A stretch of 64,000 bases of DNA. Origin: Lusitaniella coriacea LEGE 07157. Its GTDB lineage: Bacteria > Cyanobacteriota > Cyanobacteriia > Cyanobacteriales > Spirulinaceae. Shown one piece after another: positions 9,522-19,077 of this stretch (within the stretch, counting starts at the first letter, position 1; every line of letters begins with the position of its first letter). The stretch covers positions 62,001 through 126,000 of the forward strand of contig NZ_JADEWZ010000003.1 in NCBI RefSeq assembly GCF_015207425.1, written 5' to 3'. The position numbers and the translations under genes are program-made. The notes beneath the pieces were generated by a model. It was not told where the DNA came from and did not search any database. It saw only the letters and a program-made list of their open reading frames with translations.

Positions 9522-10175
9522 ATGCTGCAACCGATCTTCAACCCAACACAACAATCGAACTATAAAGTTTTATGTTTGGGCGCGCACTGCGATGATATTG
9601 AAATCGGTTGTGGCGGCACGCTTTTAAAATTGATAGAAAATTATAATATTTTCGTTCATTGGGTTATTTTTAGCTCCAATCCCCAAAGAAAGCAAGAAGC
9701 ACTCGCCAGCGCAAATCTTTTTTTACAGAATGTCGATCGCAAACAAATAATAATCAAAGACTTTAGAGACGGATTCTTACCTACTCAAATCGTAGAAATC
9801 AAAGAATATTTTGAACAACTCAAAAAAGAATTCTCTCCCGATATTATCTTCACTCACTATCGTCACGATCTGCACCAAGACCATCGCCTCATTTCCGATT
9901 TAACTTGGAATACATTTAGGAATCATTTTATTTTAGAGTATGAGATTCTAAAGTATGACGGAGATTTAGGAAACCCAAACTTTTTTACTGCATTAGAAGA
10001 ATCTCATTGCAGTCGCAAAATTGAATATATTCTCTCGGCATTTGAAACGCAAAAAAACAAACATTGGTTTGAAGAAGAAACCTTTCGCTCTCTTTTGCGG
10101 ATTCGAGGCGTTCAATCGAATGCACTACATCGATATGCGGAGGCATTTTATTGCCGAAAAGCAATCATTTTTTAA
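9522..10175 (+). CDS. PIG-L family (LmbE-like) deacetylase
   Basis: A 217-residue protein of the GlcNAc-PI de-N-acetylase/LmbE family. LGAHCDDIEIGCGGTL is the zinc-binding segment (the family usually reads HPDDxE, here HCDDIE, with the Asp and Glu kept). HYRHDLHQDHR provides the second His cluster. Members remove acetyl groups from GlcNAc-type substrates using zinc. It follows the nucleotidyltransferase by 23 bp, suggesting that the cassette product is an amino or formerly N-acetylated sugar. The substrate is inferred only from context. Confidence 0.88.
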   Translation: MLQPIFNPTQQSNYKVLCLGAHCDDIEIGCGGTLLKLIENYNIFVHWVIFSSNPQRKQEALASANLFLQNVDRKQIIIKDFRDGFLPTQIVEIKEYFEQLKKEFSPDIIFTHYRHDLHQDHRLISDLTWNTFRNHFILEYEILKYDGDLGNPNFFTALEESHCSRKIEYILSAFETQKNKHWFEEETFRSLLRIRGVQSNALHRYAEAFYCRKAIIF

Positions 10176-10498
10176 AGGATTGATATTGTACAAAAAAATT
10201 CAATCGATCGGTAGGATAAGGATGGGGAGCATCCCACTTTTGTCGCCCTCATCCCCCAACCCCTCAAGGTCGGCTTGCGTCCTCTGAGGAGGTGGCGACA
10301 TCTGACGGGGCGTACAGGGTTTCGAGGAAACCTCGAAACACAGCCCCTCAGTTTTCCTCAGATGCTTGTGACCGCCGTGAAACCTCAGAGGCGTTCCGAC
10401 CTCTCCCAAATCTGGGAGAAGAGGAGCTAGAGCAAAGTAACAGAGTTGCATACTTGGGATGCTCCCATAAGAATGTCCCGATCTTCAATTTTCAAGCG
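10176..10498. other. Intergenic region occupied by a palindromic element
   Basis: The region between the deacetylase and the GT4 gene is mostly filled by the palindromic repeat at 10267-10403. An in-frame extension of the GT4 reading frame runs back to 10292, but its residues derive from the repeat and do not resemble a glycosyltransferase N-terminus. Confidence 0.6.
10267..10403. repeat. Palindromic MITE-like element, long form
   Basis: The ends pair as an imperfect stem. AGGTCGG then CCTCTGAGG (10281-10289) on the left is complementary to CCTCAGAGG (10383-10391) then CCGACCT on the right. At the centre is a perfect 9-bp hairpin (GTTTCGAGG 10319-10327, loop AAA, CCTCGAAAC 10331-10339). The first 13 bp and last 22 bp recur directly joined at 12442-12476, so that copy looks like an internally deleted form. 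No coding capacity. Family identity unknown. Confidence 0.7.
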
Positions 10499-11713
10499 AT
10501 GAGCGAATCCCAAAAATATCGCGTTCTAATTATCGTTTCCCATCCCGTTCCCTACATCATTCCTCAATTTCGCCTGATGGCACAGCACCCGAAACTGGAA
10601 ATTTTGGTGGCTTATTGTAGTTTAGAAGGCGCTCAGTCCTATGTTGACCCAGAATTTGGTACGGAGGTGAGTTGGGAGGATTTGCCGATTCTGGAGGGGT
10701 ATCCTTGGGTTTGCGTTCCTAATAATTCCCCAAAACCTGGCTTGGGACGTTTCTGGGGGTTGATGAACGGACAGTTATGGGAGATGATTCAGCGCAGTCG
10801 CGTGGATGTGGTTAGCGTTTATGCGGGATATGCCTATGCAAGTTTTTGGATTGCTGCTGTTGCAGCGAAATTGCGGGGAATCGGGTTTATTTTTGTCACT
10901 GATGCCAGCAGTATCGCCTCTCGCGCCAGAAAAACGTGGAAATCCTGGCTCAAACCCCTTCTTCTTCCCGCTATCTTCCGATTGGGCGATGCCATTTTAG
11001 TATCTTCGCGGTTGGGACAGGAGGTGGTTTGCAGTTTGGGAATGCCAAAAGAGCGGGTCGTTGTTACGCCATCTTCAGTGGATAATGAGTGGTGGGAAGC
11101 ACAAGCGGCTAAAACCGATCCCAAACGCTTTCGTTCTGGGTTGGGAATTCCCGAAACTGCTTCGGTGTTACTCTTCTGTGCGAAGTTGCAGTCCTGGAAA
11201 CGTCCCCAGGATGCATTGCAAGGATTCGCTAAAGCCAATCTCCCCGATGCTTATCTTTTGTTCGCAGGGGATGGGGAAATGCGGGGGGAACTCGAAGCAG
11301 AAGCAGAAAAATTACAAGTGCGCGATCGCGTGAAATTTCTCGGTTTCCTCAGTCAGTCTCAGTTACCCGAAGCCTACCGATCGGCAGATTTATTTATTTT
11401 ACCCTCAGAATACGAACCCTTTGGAGTGGTGGTCAACGAGGCGATGCTGTGCGGTTGTCCGGTTCTTGCGAGCGATCGCGTGGGTGCAAGAGAAGAGTTA
11501 ATTTGGGAAGGAGAAACCGGGTTTATTTATCCCTGCGGCGATATTGACGCGATCGCGCAAATCTTACAATCGATTTTACCCAACCGCGATCGCTTGTACA
11601 AAATGGGGCAAGCTGCGAAGGAACGAATGAAAACTTGGTCGCCGCAAGAAAATATTGAAGCACAAATCCACGCAATTGAACTGAGTTATCATCGCCGTCA
11701 ACAATCGCATTAA
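10499..11713 (+). CDS. Glycosyltransferase family 4 protein
   Basis: A 404-residue GT-B glycosyltransferase. MSESQKYRVLIIVSHPVPYIIPQF starts the N-terminal Rossmann domain. The C-terminal domain holds LLFCAKLQSWKRPQDAL, then FLPSEYEPFGVVVNEAM with the E-x7-E donor-binding motif and GCPVLASDRVG. It transfers a sugar from an activated donor to a lipid or polysaccharide acceptor. The start was set at 10499 because upstream in-frame codons lie in a repeat element. Its G+C is higher than that of the cassette before it, so it may not belong to the same transferred block. Acceptor unknown. Confidence 0.88.
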   Translation: MSESQKYRVLIIVSHPVPYIIPQFRLMAQHPKLEILVAYCSLEGAQSYVDPEFGTEVSWEDLPILEGYPWVCVPNNSPKPGLGRFWGLMNGQLWEMIQRSRVDVVSVYAGYAYASFWIAAVAAKLRGIGFIFVTDASSIASRARKTWKSWLKPLLLPAIFRLGDAILVSSRLGQEVVCSLGMPKERVVVTPSSVDNEWWEAQAAKTDPKRFRSGLGIPETASVLLFCAKLQSWKRPQDALQGFAKANLPDAYLLFAGDGEMRGELEAEAEKLQVRDRVKFLGFLSQSQLPEAYRSADLFILPSEYEPFGVVVNEAMLCGCPVLASDRVGAREELIWEGETGFIYPCGDIDAIAQILQSILPNRDRLYKMGQAAKERMKTWSPQENIEAQIHAIELSYHRRQQSH

Positions 11714-11759
11714 AAGGAATCAAAATCATCCTGTTAACAAGACAGAAAATTGCAGACTA

Positions 11760-12377
11760 ATGCTAGCAGAACTCATCCAAAACTTAGAGCAAAATCCCTC
11801 AGATACACTCGAAATAGAAGAACGCGCGATCGCGAACCCAATCACCTGGAAACAGTACGAAACCCTACTACTCAAATTGGAAGACAATTCCAGCTATCGC
11901 GTCACCTATCTCAATGGAGTACTAGAAATCGTGTCTCCCAGTCGTCGTCATGAAGGTGTAAAAAAACGGATTGCAACGCTATTAGAAGTGTATTTTGAAG
12001 AAACAGACACAGAATATTTTCCCCTCGGTTCCACCACATTTCGCACACAAAAACGGCGAGGAGGAACGGAACCCGATGAAAGTTATTGTATTGGTACAGA
12101 AAAAGCATTTCCTGACTTAGCTATAGAAGTTGTCTTCACCAGTGGCGAGATTGATAAATTAGCCGTCTACAAAAGCCTTGGCGTTCTAGAAGTATGGTTT
12201 TGGCAAAACAATCAATTTTCTTTATATCGTTTGGAAGGAGATGCTTACACGCCAATCTCAAAGAGCGAATTGCTTCCCGATCTCGACTTAACCTTACTCA
12301 CTGAGTGCGTACGGCATCCCAATCCACTTTTCGCTGTCAAACTATTTCGCAAACATTTTCGAGAGGAATTTAAATAA
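11760..12377 (+). CDS. Uma2-family (DUF820) restriction endonuclease-fold protein
   Basis: A 205-residue protein of the PD-(D/E)XK-like Uma2 family, massively expanded in cyanobacteria. The family pattern is visible: WKQYETLLLKLEDNSSYRVTYLNGVLEIVSPS at about 27-60, then GTEPDESYCI and FPDLAIEVVFTSGEIDKLAVYKSLGVLEVWFW with the D...E-x-V catalytic core. Function is unproven. Members are suspected DNases and often travel with mobile DNA. It lies 46 bp after a glycosyltransferase and is followed by a short copy of the palindromic repeat. A decayed relative lies at 36627. Confidence 0.9.
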   Translation: MLAELIQNLEQNPSDTLEIEERAIANPITWKQYETLLLKLEDNSSYRVTYLNGVLEIVSPSRRHEGVKKRIATLLEVYFEETDTEYFPLGSTTFRTQKRRGGTEPDESYCIGTEKAFPDLAIEVVFTSGEIDKLAVYKSLGVLEVWFWQNNQFSLYRLEGDAYTPISKSELLPDLDLTLLTECVRHPNPLFAVKLFRKHFREEFK

Positions 12378-12441
12378 AACAGGCTGACTTAAAACTGGCG
12401 AGTACTATCCACAAATTACCCATTATCAAAACTTCTCCGCT

Positions 12442-12476
12442 AGGTCGGCTTGCGACCTCAGAGGCGTTCCGACCTC
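12442..12476. repeat. Palindromic element, short form
   Basis: A 35-bp hairpin whose first 13 bp (AGGTCGGCTTGCG) and last 22 bp match the two ends of the element at 10267-10403. About 100 bp of interior are absent. Arms AGGTCGG/CCGACCT pair. Confidence 0.7.
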
Positions 12477-12543
12477 AATCCTCACTGAGAGCATTCAACC
12501 GGATTTTATATGACGCGATCGCGCAAAAATGAGATCTTCCCCA

Positions 12544-13707
12544 TTAACACGATGCAACAAACGTCCTCAACCGCTCCAAACCGCGCTGAATAGAGTCCAT
12601 ATCCGTCGCGTAGGACAAACGAATGCAACGATCGTCGCCAAAGGCGATCCCCGGAATTGCTGCAACTTGCTGGGAGTCGAGCAAGCGGCTGCAAAATTCG
12701 ATTGAAGTCAAGCCAAATTTACTAATATCGATGAAGAGGTAGAATGCGCCACCAGGTTTGGGACAGCTTAACCCTTCAATGGCGTTAACGCCCTCAAACA
12801 TAACCGTTCGACGTTGGGTAAAAGCATCGAGCATCTTCTGTACGGGGTCTTGGGAGCCTTCTAGCGCCGCGATCGCGCCAAACTGAGCAAAGGTGCAAAC
12901 ATTCGAGGTACTGTGACCTTGAACCTTACTCATTGCCTGAATCAACTCCACAGGAGCGGCAATGTAACCCAAACGCCATCCCGTCATAGAATAGCTTTTG
13001 GCAAACCCATTACTAATAATCGCGCGATCGAATGCTTCTGGACTGACAGCACCAATACTTAAGTGTTCTGCTCCATCGTAGAGAATTTTTTCATAAATCT
13101 CGTCGGACACTACAGTTACATTTGTTTCAACGACAACTTCTGCTAAAGCGCGAATTTCCGACGGACTATAAACAGCGCCAGTGGGGTTGGAAGGGGAATT
13201 GAGGATAAAGAGTTGCGTTTTGGGGTTAATCGCCTGACGGAGTTGGTCGGGTGTGATTTTGTAGCCGTTACTCGCCTCGGTTGGGACGATAATCGGCGTA
13301 CCCCCCGCCAATTTAACCATTTCCGGGTAGCTTAACCAATAGGGTGCGGGAATAATCACCTCATCCCCAGCCTCAATGGTCGCCATCATCAGATTAAATA
13401 GGGAATGTTTTCCCCCATTCGTAACGATGATATTTTCTGCTTGGTAGTTAAGATTGTTGTCCCGTTGCAACTTGTTGGCGAGTGCCTTGCGGAGTTCGGG
13501 TTCCCCGGCGGCGGGCCCATAGCGCGTTTTTCCGCGATCTAGCGCCAGTTTTGCCGCTTCTTTAATCGAGTCGGGCGTATCAAAATCCGGTTCCCCCGCG
13601 CTAAAATTACACACGGCAATCCCATCAGCTTTCATTGCTTTTGCCTTCGCCGCGATCGCCAAGGTTACTGAAGCGGGTACTTGCTTGACTCTTGCTGCCA
13701 GTCGCAT
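12544..13707 (-). CDS. Pyridoxal-phosphate aspartate aminotransferase
   Basis: A 387-residue class I/II aminotransferase. Landmarks: [12 protein letters not shown] near residue 35, [14 protein letters not shown] near 170 (PLP-phenol contacts), [14 protein letters not shown], and the PLP-lysine in [17 protein letters not shown]. Length and the opening [18 protein letters not shown] fit the class Ib aspartate (or aspartate/prephenate) aminotransferases of cyanobacteria. It interconverts aspartate and oxaloacetate with 2-oxoglutarate/glutamate. It is divergent from rpsD with about 200 bp between. A second aminotransferase of a different subgroup is at 49.6 kb. Confidence 0.92.
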   Translation of the reverse strand: MRLAARVKQVPASVTLAIAAKAKAMKADGIAVCNFSAGEPDFDTPDSIKEAAKLALDRGKTRYGPAAGEPELRKALANKLQRDNNLNYQAENIIVTNGGKHSLFNLMMATIEAGDEVIIPAPYWLSYPEMVKLAGGTPIIVPTEASNGYKITPDQLRQAINPKTQLFILNSPSNPTGAVYSPSEIRALAEVVVETNVTVVSDEIYEKILYDGAEHLSIGAVSPEAFDRAIISNGFAKSYSMTGWRLGYIAAPVELIQAMSKVQGHSTSNVCTFAQFGAIAALEGSQDPVQKMLDAFTQRRTVMFEGVNAIEGLSCPKPGGAFYLFIDISKFGLTSIEFCSRLLDSQQVAAIPGIAFGDDRCIRLSYATDMDSIQRGLERLRTFVASC

Positions 13708-13908
13708 ATTTTTTTCTTCCCCAAGACTACAGGTTCCAAACCCAGTTATCGATTTTCTAGTCTCTCAGAGATTCAGATTGTTAAGGAGGATACTTAAGGA
13801 AATTTGTAGGTTGCTATTTTCCTTTTTCTAATACCTCTTGCCTTCACTCATTTAGGCGATATAATTGAATGTTCGGATATTAATTAAAAACAGGAGCTAT
13901 CAATTTAT

Positions 13909-14517
13909 ATGTCTCGCTATAGAGGACCCCGCTTGCGGGTAGTGCGTCGCTTAGGTGAATTGCCGGGGTTAAGTCGCAAAACCCCGCGTCATGCGTATCC
14001 CCCCGGTCAACACGGTCAAAGTCGGCGCAAGCGCTCGGAATATGCGATTCGTCTCGAAGAAAAGCAAAAACTTCGCTTTAACTACGGCATCAACGAAAAG
14101 CAACTGTTGCGCTATGTCCGCAAAGCTCGTCGCGCTACGGGTTCAACGGGTGAAGCATTGCTGCAATTGTTAGAGATGCGTCTTGACAATACAGTATTTC
14201 GTTTGGGGATGGCAGGAACGATTCCTGGTGCGCGCCAATTGGTGAACCACGGTCATGTCACTGTCAATGGTCGAGTGGTTGATATTGCCAGCTATCAATG
14301 TCGTCCGGGAGAAATTATTTCCGTGCGCGATCGCGATGCGTCCCGTCGTTTGGTACAAACCAATATGGAGTATCCCGGTTTGGCCAATATTCCCAGTCAC
14401 TTGGAATTTGATAAAAATACCATGACAGGGAAAGTAAATAGCATGGTCGAACGGGAATGGGTTGCCCTTAGCGTTAACGAACTGCTTGTGGTTGAGTACT
14501 ATTCTCGAAAAGCTTAA
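13909..14517 (+). CDS. rpsD: 30S ribosomal protein S4
   Basis: A 202-residue S4 beginning [22 protein letters not shown], followed by the S4 RNA-binding domain ([37 protein letters not shown]). Primary 16S rRNA binder that nucleates 30S assembly. Usual bacterial length. It stands outside any ribosomal operon, as commonly seen in cyanobacteria. GAGCT upstream of the ATG is a plausible ribosome site. A hairpin at 14526 follows the stop. Confidence 0.98.
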   Translation: MSRYRGPRLRVVRRLGELPGLSRKTPRHAYPPGQHGQSRRKRSEYAIRLEEKQKLRFNYGINEKQLLRYVRKARRATGSTGEALLQLLEMRLDNTVFRLGMAGTIPGARQLVNHGHVTVNGRVVDIASYQCRPGEIISVRDRDASRRLVQTNMEYPGLANIPSHLEFDKNTMTGKVNSMVEREWVALSVNELLVVEYYSRKA

Positions 14518-14525
14518 AAGTGTTG

Positions 14526-14564
14526 AATTGTGGGTTATGCACTCGCTCCATAACCCCACAATTT
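14526..14564. terminator. Hairpin between convergent rpsD and exporter permease
   Basis: AATTGTGGG-TTATG pairs with CATAA-CCCCACAATT across a short loop with one bulged base. It lies 8 bp after the rpsD stop and is followed by a weak T-rich stretch. Probably a bidirectional terminator for the convergent genes. Confidence 0.55.
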
Positions 14565-14594
14565 CTTCGCGTTTCCTTGTTTAACCGATGCTTG

Positions 14595-15812
14595 CTATGC
14601 CGTTCTCAATGCCACAATAGGATCGAGTTTCGCCGCGCGACGAGCGGGAAATACGCCGAAAATCAAGCCAATTCCCCCCGAAACCGTCACTGCAACCACA
14701 ATTGCAATGGGGGAAATTCCAGCTTTCAAGGGACTGACTAAACCCACAAATCCAATTCCTCCCAAACCCAATAGCGTTCCAATTAAACCGCCTGTGGCGG
14801 AGAGGATTGCCGCTTCAATTAAAAATTGCAGCAAAATATCCTTCTCTTTCGCTCCAATTGCTTTGCGCAGACCAATTTCTTGAGTGCGTTCGGTGACGGA
14901 AACGAGCATAATATTCATAACGCCAATTCCACCAACCAGAAGAGAAATTCCCGCGATCGCGGCGAGCATTGCAGTTAATCCACTGGTTACCGTTCCCACA
15001 ATTGTGAGAATATCCTTTTGGGTCTGTACGCCGAAGTCATCAGAACCGGTGATTTTGTGGCGCAACCGCAGCAAATTTTCAATTTGGAATTGAGCCGCCC
15101 CAACGCTATCCTCATCCTTCGCCGAGACATTAATCCAACTCACCTCAACGCCGTAGGGAGAAGTTCGCCCCACCAATTGATTGGACATGGTTGTGAGGGG
15201 AACGAAGACAAATTCATCCTGATTCGTCCCCAGGAAAGACCCCTTTGACTCCATTATCCCCACCACCTCAAAACTGACATTTTTGATGCGAATGCGCTGT
15301 CCGAGGGGATCGCTGCTGTCGAATAATTTCTCTGCAATCTCTGACCCTAAAATCGCCACGCGAGTGTTGCGCTTCAAGTCTAGCTCGTTCACAAACCGTC
15401 CGCGATCGACATTGAAACTCCGCACGCTGAGGAACTCAGGCGTTGTCCCCACCACCAAATTGCTCGTATTGCGATCGCGGTAGGACAGAACTTGATTCAT
15501 ACTAATTTGGGGCGCAACTTCCGCCACCGCAGGGACTTGGGACGCGATCGCTTCCGCATCTGCCAGCACCAAGGTTTTGGGTAAATCGAAGGTGGTATTT
15601 CGCTCTTCCTGGGAACCCGGAACGATAAACAAAATATTCGGGCCCAAAGACTCAAATTGCTCCTCCGCCAGATTCTGCGCCCCCTGTCCGATGCCCACCA
15701 TCGCAATCACCGAAGCATTCCCAATCACAATCCCCAGCATCGTTAAAGTGCTACGAAGCTTATTACTCACCAGCGTTGCTGATGCCATTTTGACGCTTTC
15801 AACTAAATCCAT
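14595..15812 (-). CDS. MacB/DevC-like ABC transporter permease
   Basis: A 405-residue FtsX/MacB-type permease. It has an N-terminal membrane helix (about 18-40, LRSTLTMLGIVIGNASVIAMV), a large periplasmic MacB_PCD domain (about 45-250), and three C-terminal helices in the FtsX domain (near 275-300, 330-360 and 370-395) ending VFPARRAAKLDPIVALRTA. It belongs to DevBCA-like efflux systems that export lipids or peptides. The adaptor gene lies 234 bp upstream on the same strand. The ATPase (DevA/MacB NBD) expected with it is not in this window. Confidence 0.9.
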   Translation of the reverse strand: MDLVESVKMASATLVSNKLRSTLTMLGIVIGNASVIAMVGIGQGAQNLAEEQFESLGPNILFIVPGSQEERNTTFDLPKTLVLADAEAIASQVPAVAEVAPQISMNQVLSYRDRNTSNLVVGTTPEFLSVRSFNVDRGRFVNELDLKRNTRVAILGSEIAEKLFDSSDPLGQRIRIKNVSFEVVGIMESKGSFLGTNQDEFVFVPLTTMSNQLVGRTSPYGVEVSWINVSAKDEDSVGAAQFQIENLLRLRHKITGSDDFGVQTQKDILTIVGTVTSGLTAMLAAIAGISLLVGGIGVMNIMLVSVTERTQEIGLRKAIGAKEKDILLQFLIEAAILSATGGLIGTLLGLGGIGFVGLVSPLKAGISPIAIVVAVTVSGGIGLIFGVFPARRAAKLDPIVALRTA

Positions 15813-16046
15813 TTTTTATATAGTTCAGAATTATGAGTTTAGGCAACAGTTATCAATCATTCAGTCATAAAAGAAGAAGGAATATAGTCACTCCCTCTCC
15901 CCCAGCTTTCCTAGCTCCTGCCTCACCGTGTCATATCAAATCCTTCAAATTGCACATCATAAAAATTCCCCGTGTCTCCGTTTCAGCCTTAACTAGGTCG
16001 ATTCAAACGGATTTTATATCACCGTGTCACCGCGTCCCCGCGTCCG

Positions 16047-17516
16047 TCAATTCATGTTGGGTACGCCATCATCGGGCAATTCCGTAAACACTCGTTCTCC
16101 CGGAGACAAACCGCGCAAAATTTGGGTTTGATCGCCCAGAGTCAAACCCACCGTAACCGGACGAAATTCCGGCTTATTATCATCCCCAATCACCATCACG
16201 CCTTTCTCCCCTTCCTGCGTCACCACTGCCACCGTTGGAACCACAACATTACTGTCTAACTCTTGTCCCAAAAACGTGACATCCACATTCATCCCGGAAC
16301 GCAATCGATCGTGTCCCCCCAGCAGATGAATGCGCACCTCAAAGGAGGTGACATTTTGCTCGACAATCGCTTCTGGAGCAATACGACGGATAACGCCGCG
16401 AAAAACTTTCTCTGGATAGGCTTCTGCGGTAATTTCTACGGGTTGTTTGGGTTGAAGTTGAGCCACATCCACTTCTGGAATTTTGGCGACAATTTCTAAG
16501 CCTTGAGCGAGGGCTAAAATCGAGCTGGAGGTTGCTGAAGCGCTGGTGGATGCAGAGGTGGTTGGCGTAACGAACGCGCCTTCTGTGGCATAACGTTGGG
16601 TCACAATTCCAGCAAAAGGAGCGCGAATCCCTGTTTCTTGGAACTCAATCTGTACGCGCTGCAATTCTGCCGCGGCCGCTTTCACTGCTGCTTGTAGCTG
16701 CTCGATTTCTGCTGATGCACTGCGTTGGCGCTGCTCGAAATCAACTTTAGTCTCCCGAATACTCGCTTCGGCTTCTCCAAGAGCGGCTTGGAGCTGACGA
16801 ATTTCTGGGGTGTTTGTCCCTTTGGCTTGCTCGAATCGCTGCCGTGCTTCAAAGAGATCTGCTTCTGCTAAGTGAAATTTATTGACGGCTTCATCGAAAG
16901 CATCGAGAGAAATGGCTCCTTCTTTAACTAATTCTTGATTGCGTTCCGCTCGTTTTTTGGCGAGGTTATATCGAGCTTGAGCCGAAGCAACTTGGGCGCG
17001 AATTTGCTCCATATTGCGAGGAATACTGGCTGCTTCTTCCTGCAAACGAGCTTGTGCTTGACGATAGCGCGCTTGCGCTTGAAGATAACGCGATCGTTTC
17101 TGTTCGATTTCCCCCGGAATTCTTATCTGTGCGGCTTTGAGATTTGCTAATGCTTGTTGATAATTCGCTTCTGCTTGCGCGCCTCTTGCCTGAATGGTGT
17201 TGTTCTCCATGACTGCGAGAACTTGACCCTTTTTAACCTCATCTCCTTGTTCGACAAGCAATCGAACTAAACGCCCGGAATTTTGCGGACTGATATTGAC
17301 ATTTTTGAAGGGGACGACGGTTCCGGTGGCTTGAATGTCCGCTCTCAGGGCTTCTTGACGAGCGGGAACGGTTAATTCCTCGAATTCTGAGGAGGGGTTA
17401 CTCGCTTTGATTAACGCAACAGAGGTTCCTCCAACAAGCACGAGGATGCCGCTAATAATGAGTGCTGGCACCCAGGGAAAAGGACGCTTTGATTTACCAA
17501 CAGTAGGAAATTCCAT
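16047..17516 (-). CDS. HlyD/DevB-like periplasmic adaptor (membrane fusion protein)
   Basis: About 489 residues from the ATG at 17516. One N-terminal membrane helix (WVPALIISGILVLVGG) is followed by a beta-barrel/lipoyl half (NVNISPQNSGRLVRLLVEQGDEVKKGQVLAVM), a long coiled-coil hairpin of Ala/Gln/Glu-rich repeats (about 95-270), then the returning lipoyl and barrel domain. It bridges the inner-membrane permease to an outer-membrane channel. The start is a choice: 17516 gives the usual family N-terminus (MEFPTVGKSKRPFPW), while an ATG at 17558 has a GGAG ribosome site. The frame stays open to a TTG at 17639. Confidence 0.88.
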   Translation of the reverse strand: MEFPTVGKSKRPFPWVPALIISGILVLVGGTSVALIKASNPSSEFEELTVPARQEALRADIQATGTVVPFKNVNISPQNSGRLVRLLVEQGDEVKKGQVLAVMENNTIQARGAQAEANYQQALANLKAAQIRIPGEIEQKRSRYLQAQARYRQAQARLQEEAASIPRNMEQIRAQVASAQARYNLAKKRAERNQELVKEGAISLDAFDEAVNKFHLAEADLFEARQRFEQAKGTNTPEIRQLQAALGEAEASIRETKVDFEQRQRSASAEIEQLQAAVKAAAAELQRVQIEFQETGIRAPFAGIVTQRYATEGAFVTPTTSASTSASATSSSILALAQGLEIVAKIPEVDVAQLQPKQPVEITAEAYPEKVFRGVIRRIAPEAIVEQNVTSFEVRIHLLGGHDRLRSGMNVDVTFLGQELDSNVVVPTVAVVTQEGEKGVMVIGDDNKPEFRPVTVGLTLGDQTQILRGLSPGERVFTELPDDGVPNMN

Positions 17517-17684
17517 GAAAGGGAAAGGATGAGATGTTCTGACCCACACTTTCTTCATAGTAACGCTACTCTCCGCGATCGCGCGCTCTACAAGCAGACT
17601 CATTGGCAATAGCGGCGATAGGGATATCCTATTTGTCAATTATCATTGGTATCTTAGTAGATGAATTGATTGTGAGGCGGCACT

Positions 17685-18539
17685 GTGCCTAAGTTGAATT
17701 GGTTATTTTCCCTTTTCGCGATCGCGGGTTTCTCGACGATTGCCCTTCCCGTTTCCGGACAAGCATTACTTCCCTACACCCTGAACCTCGACTCAGAGGA
17801 ACTCGAACAGCAGGGGGTAGCCCTTATCCAAGATGCCGTTCAGTTAGTGCGTTTCGAGCAATACGATCTAGCTTTGCCTCGTGCCAAGTTAGCAACGCAA
17901 CTCGCGCCTAACCTCTTTGAAACTTGGTTTGTTTTGGGGAGTTTGTACGTTCAGCAAAGGGAATTTGACAAAGGCATTGAGGTGCTGATGAAGGCGCGCG
18001 CGATCGCGCCAGAGGAGCCGGGGATTATGTTTACCCTGGGATCGGCTTATTTCCAAAAGGAAAATTACGATGCGGCGGTTAAAGAACTAGAAACCGGATT
18101 AAAGCTCGATCCCGAAGCAACCGAAGCGCTCTTCGATTTGGGGAATTCTTATTTGATGCTCAAACGCTATTCCGAATCGATCGCTGTCTACGAGCGCGCG
18201 ATCGCGCAGGACGAAGAATTTTGGCCCGCGATTAACAACATCGGACTCGTGAAGTACGAACAGGGCGATATTTCAGGAGCGATTCAACATTGGCGAAATT
18301 CCGTCACTATCGATCCCGAAGCCGCAGAACCGCAACTCGCGATCGCGGTTGCCCTTTATACCCAAGGTCAACAACAGGAAGGTCTAAAGTTAGGGGAAGC
18401 GGCTCTTTCTCTCGATCGTAAATACGCCGACTTGGAGTTTCTCAAGGAAAATCTTTGGGGAGAACGCCTCCTCGGAGATACCCAACGCTTTCTCGCAACC
18501 CCAGAAATACAGGCGGTTATTGAGCGCTTTCAATCCTGA
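17685..18539 (+). CDS. Secreted/periplasmic TPR-repeat protein
   Basis: A 284-residue protein with a GTG start and an N-terminal signal peptide (LFSLFAIAGFSTIALPVSGQA, likely cleaved near residue 26). Tandem TPR units fill about 50-240 (for example LFETWFVLGSLYVQQREFDKGIEV, PGIMFTLGSAYFQKENYDAAVKEL, TEALFDLGNSYLMLKRYSESIAVY). Such proteins are scaffolds. No partner is identified. It is divergent from the adaptor gene with a 170-bp shared upstream region. Confidence 0.85.
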   Translation: MPKLNWLFSLFAIAGFSTIALPVSGQALLPYTLNLDSEELEQQGVALIQDAVQLVRFEQYDLALPRAKLATQLAPNLFETWFVLGSLYVQQREFDKGIEVLMKARAIAPEEPGIMFTLGSAYFQKENYDAAVKELETGLKLDPEATEALFDLGNSYLMLKRYSESIAVYERAIAQDEEFWPAINNIGLVKYEQGDISGAIQHWRNSVTIDPEAAEPQLAIAVALYTQGQQQEGLKLGEAALSLDRKYADLEFLKENLWGERLLGDTQRFLATPEIQAVIERFQS

Positions 18540-18675
18540 GCGGGAACCCGGAAACTTGTCAAAGGCACGCTTTAGTAGTACAAATTTACTATAACCTCGC
18601 ACAAAATTAGGAGAGGGGGGAACGTAAAACCCGTTTTCCCCGTACTCCCATCCTCTAGCAGAAAACGCCCAGTCC

Positions 18676-19077
18676 TTAACCGTCCTGTGGCAAGTACTGG
18701 AGAATTTGATTGACAAACTCTTGGTGATCGACCACAGGCTTAGAAATATAGCCATCAGCGCCACTTTGCTTGAGAAAATTTTCGCGATCGCCCTCCATTG
18801 CGTGAGCCGTCACCAAAATAATGGGCAACGAAGAAGTTTGCGGATCGGACTTTAACATCTGAGTGATTTTAATGCCATCCACAGATTTACCCTGGTAAAC
18901 GCTGTGCGCTAAGGAAACATCCATCAAGATAACGTCGATCTCCCTAGCTTGGGCAGCGCGCATCACTTCTTCAACATCTTCTGTGCCTTTAACATCCAAG
19001 CCACCGCGTTTGGTGAGAATCTTAGAAAAAACGCGAAGATTAATGGGATCGTCTTCTACAATCAGAACGGTTGTCAT
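18676..19077 (-). CDS. Single-domain response regulator (CheY/DivK-like)
   Basis: A 133-residue receiver-only protein. MTTVLIVEDDPINLRVF supplies the acidic pair, VILMDVSL the phospho-acceptor Asp, IILVTAHAM the switch Thr, and YISKPV the conserved Lys, so all receiver residues are present. It carries a signal by phosphorylation without a DNA-binding output. The frame is open to 19158, but the receiver fold starts at 19077, which I take as the start. No histidine kinase is adjacent. It is divergent from the topoisomerase gene. Confidence 0.9.
   Translation of the reverse strand: MTTVLIVEDDPINLRVFSKILTKRGGLDVKGTEDVEEVMRAAQAREIDVILMDVSLAHSVYQGKSVDGIKITQMLKSDPQTSSLPIILVTAHAMEGDRENFLKQSGADGYISKPVVDHQEFVNQILQYLPQDG

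Noticed and set aside
10292-10498. N-terminal extension of the GT4 gene
   Set aside because: The extra 69 codons are translated palindromic repeat, and the glycosyltransferase fold starts at the ATG at 10499.
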